DNA of 6,895 nucleotides, taken from positions 1 to 6,895 of the forward strand of contig JAICJJ010000154.1 in assembly GCA_025928535.1 (NCBI GenBank), read 5' to 3'. The position numbers and the translations under genes are program-made. The stretch's first letter is position 1. Each line of letters opens with the position of its first letter. The notes under the pieces were generated by a model. That model did no database searches. It saw only the letters and a list, made by a program, of their open reading frames with translations, and was not told the DNA's origin. This document shows, piece by piece, positions 5,803 through 6,895 of this stretch. Origin of the DNA: Thermomicrobiales bacterium. Lineage in GTDB: Bacteria > Chloroflexota > Chloroflexia > Thermomicrobiales > UBA6265.

Positions 5803-5861
5803 GGGGGGTGGCGGCTCGCCGACTTGCCGACTCGCCGTCTCAACAACGGAGGCGCTCTGTC

Positions 5862-6895
5862 GTGGATTTCAGTCTGTCGCCGGAACACGAAGCGTTGCGG
5901 CAATCGGTTCGCGCGTTGTGCGCCCGCTTTCCTGATGCGTACTGGCGGGCGCTCGACCAGGAACGGCGGTACCCGGAAGAACAGGTGCGGGCGCTCGCCG
6001 ACGCCGGCTACCTGGCGGCGTTGATCCCGGCCGAGTATGGCGGGCTCGGGTTGGGGGTGACCGAGGCGAGCATCATTCTGGAAGAGATCAACCGCTCCGG
6101 CGGCCATTCCGCCGCCTGTCATGCCCAGATGTACGTGATGGGAGCCATCGTGCGGCACGGTACACCTGAGCAAAAGGCACGCTGGCTGCCGGCGGTGGCG
6201 AGCGGCGCGCTCCGATTTCAGGCGTTTTCGGTCACCGAACCGGAAGCCGGGTCCGACACGACCGCCATCCGGACGACGGCCGTTCGCGACGGCGACGGCT
6301 GGATCGTCAACGGCTTCAAGAATTGGACGAGCCGCATCGAGCAATCGGATCTCCTGCTCTTGCTGGCGCGGACCACGCCGAAAGAGGAGACCGTCGAACG
6401 AACTGGCGGCTTGAGTCTGTTTCTGGTCGATCTGCGCGACGCGCGCCGCGCGGGAACGATCGAGGTCCAGCCGGTCCGCACGATGTTCAACTACGCGACG
6501 TATCAGGTGACGTATCGCAACCTGCGCGTTCCGGCGGAAAACCTGATCGGCCGCGAAGGCGAAGGATTTCGCGCGATTGTGGACGGCTGGAACGCCGAGC
6601 GCATCCTGCTGGCGGCCGAAGCGATCGGCGACGGCGCCTGGTTCATCGAACGGGCGGTCGCCTATGCGCGGGAACGGGAAGTGTTCGGCCGGCCGATCGG
6701 GGCCAACCAGGGCGTGCAATTTCCGCTGGCACGGGCGTACGCCGATTTGCAGGCGGCCGACTTGCTGGGCTGGAAAGCGGCGTGGCTGTTCGATTCCGGC
6801 CAGCGTTGCGGGGCGGAGGCGAACATGGCGAAGTTGCTGTCGTCGGAAGCGAGTTGGGCGGCGGCGAACATTTGCCTCGACACGCATGGCGGCAA
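5862..6895 (+). CDS. Acyl-CoA dehydrogenase, C-terminus cut by window edge
   Basis: The first 344 residues of a flavin-dependent acyl-CoA dehydrogenase, which introduces the alpha-beta double bond into an acyl-CoA and passes electrons to electron-transfer flavoprotein. Families are usually 380-400 residues, so about 40 are missing. Visible parts: the N-terminal helical domain with LADAGYLAALIPAEYGGLGLG (45-65); the middle beta domain with the FAD/substrate signature FSVTEPEAGSDTTAI (122-136) and WIVNGFKNWTS (147-157); RVPAENLIGREGEGF (222-236); and the C-terminal helical domain with YARERE-VFGRPIGANQGVQFPLA (268-290), the FAD-contacting region. A Glu at residue 246, directly before Arg247 (NAERI), aligns with the catalytic base of isovaleryl-CoA and long-chain dehydrogenases, rather than the later position used in MCAD; that later region is outside the window. 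GTG 5862 is chosen for GGAGG (5848-5852), 9 bases upstream. The substrate is not determined; a branched-chain or detoxification role is possible. It follows a palindromic repeat block and may have its own promoter, none of which I could identify. Confidence 0.92.
   Translation, partial: MDFSLSPEHEALRQSVRALCARFPDAYWRALDQERRYPEEQVRALADAGYLAALIPAEYGGLGLGVTEASIILEEINRSGGHSAACHAQMYVMGAIVRHGTPEQKARWLPAVASGALRFQAFSVTEPEAGSDTTAIRTTAVRDGDGWIVNGFKNWTSRIEQSDLLLLLARTTPKEETVERTGGLSLFLVDLRDARRAGTIEVQPVRTMFNYATYQVTYRNLRVPAENLIGREGEGFRAIVDGWNAERILLAAEAIGDGAWFIERAVAYAREREVFGRPIGANQGVQFPLARAYADLQAADLLGWKAAWLFDSGQRCGAEANMAKLLSSEASWAAANICLDTHGG

Larger units (their letters stand above)
5650..5839. repeat. Nested inverted repeats forming a 190-base palindromic element
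   Basis: The outer arms, 5650-5674 and 5815-5839, are 25 bases each and are reverse complements with two mismatches. They are themselves built of an 8-base unit (CGGCAAGT, CGGCAAGA, CGGCGAGT). Inside them lies a second inverted repeat, 5730-5757 with 5774-5802, listed separately, and a GTCGAG-rich direct repeat tract. The element begins 2 bases after the DUF503 stop and ends 8 bases before the ribosome site of the acyl-CoA dehydrogenase. No open reading frame in it looks real. It resembles a REP/MITE-type non-autonomous repeat. Confidence 0.7.

Noticed and set aside
5650..5839. Possible CRISPR array or small RNA gene in the repeat-rich gap
   Set aside because: Repeats are short, inverted and lack evenly spaced unique spacers. 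No promoter plus terminator pair was seen, so a palindromic repeat element explains it better.
5793..6887. A 364-codon minus-strand frame opposite the acyl-CoA dehydrogenase
   Set aside because: It is antisense to a gene with unmistakable acyl-CoA dehydrogenase signatures and itself shows only composition-driven residues.

Overview
The window is GC-rich, densely coding bacterial DNA. It looks like a member of Chloroflexota, most likely the Thermomicrobia/Sphaerobacter side. This is an inference from three things: a LuxR-family ATPase/TPR regulator of the architecture common in that group, the N-terminal style of the partial exported protein at the left edge, and two kinds of intergenic palindrome (CCCTCACCCCCAACCCC-type and GTCATCCTGAGC-type) that I recall as frequent in such genomes. 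No 16S or marker gene is present to prove it.

Layout. The left half reads on the minus strand. The first 114 bases are the start of a gene for a probable Tat-exported protein, cut by the window edge. A 346-base non-coding gap follows, then a 919-residue LuxR-type transcriptional activator (461-3220) whose own strong sigma70-type promoter lies at 3252-3280. Between this gene and the next sits a stop-bounded minus-strand reading frame (3329-3529) that encodes only the C-terminal end of a PEP-utilising-enzyme mobile (phosphohistidine) domain, a gene relic with no start. The right half reads on the plus strand: a DAO-family FAD-dependent oxidoreductase (3638-4786), a perfect 28-bp-arm hairpin, an unrecognised 154-residue protein (4877-5341), a DUF503/YlxP-like protein (5346-5648), a repeat-filled gap with nested inverted repeats (5649-5861), and an acyl-CoA dehydrogenase that runs off the right edge (5862-6895).

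How they fit together. The oxidoreductase, the unknown protein and the DUF503 protein are co-directional and could be one transcript; the last two are 4 bases apart and almost certainly co-translated. The acyl-CoA dehydrogenase is co-directional but separated by a palindromic repeat block. No single pathway unites the genes; this looks like ordinary chromosomal metabolism plus a regulator. I do not see a defence system, CRISPR array, tRNA/rRNA or transposase. The most interesting items are the PEP-domain relic, the nested palindromic element, and the promoter that corrects the start of the regulator. Several very long antisense frames (up to 987 codons) are high-GC shadows and are not annotated.
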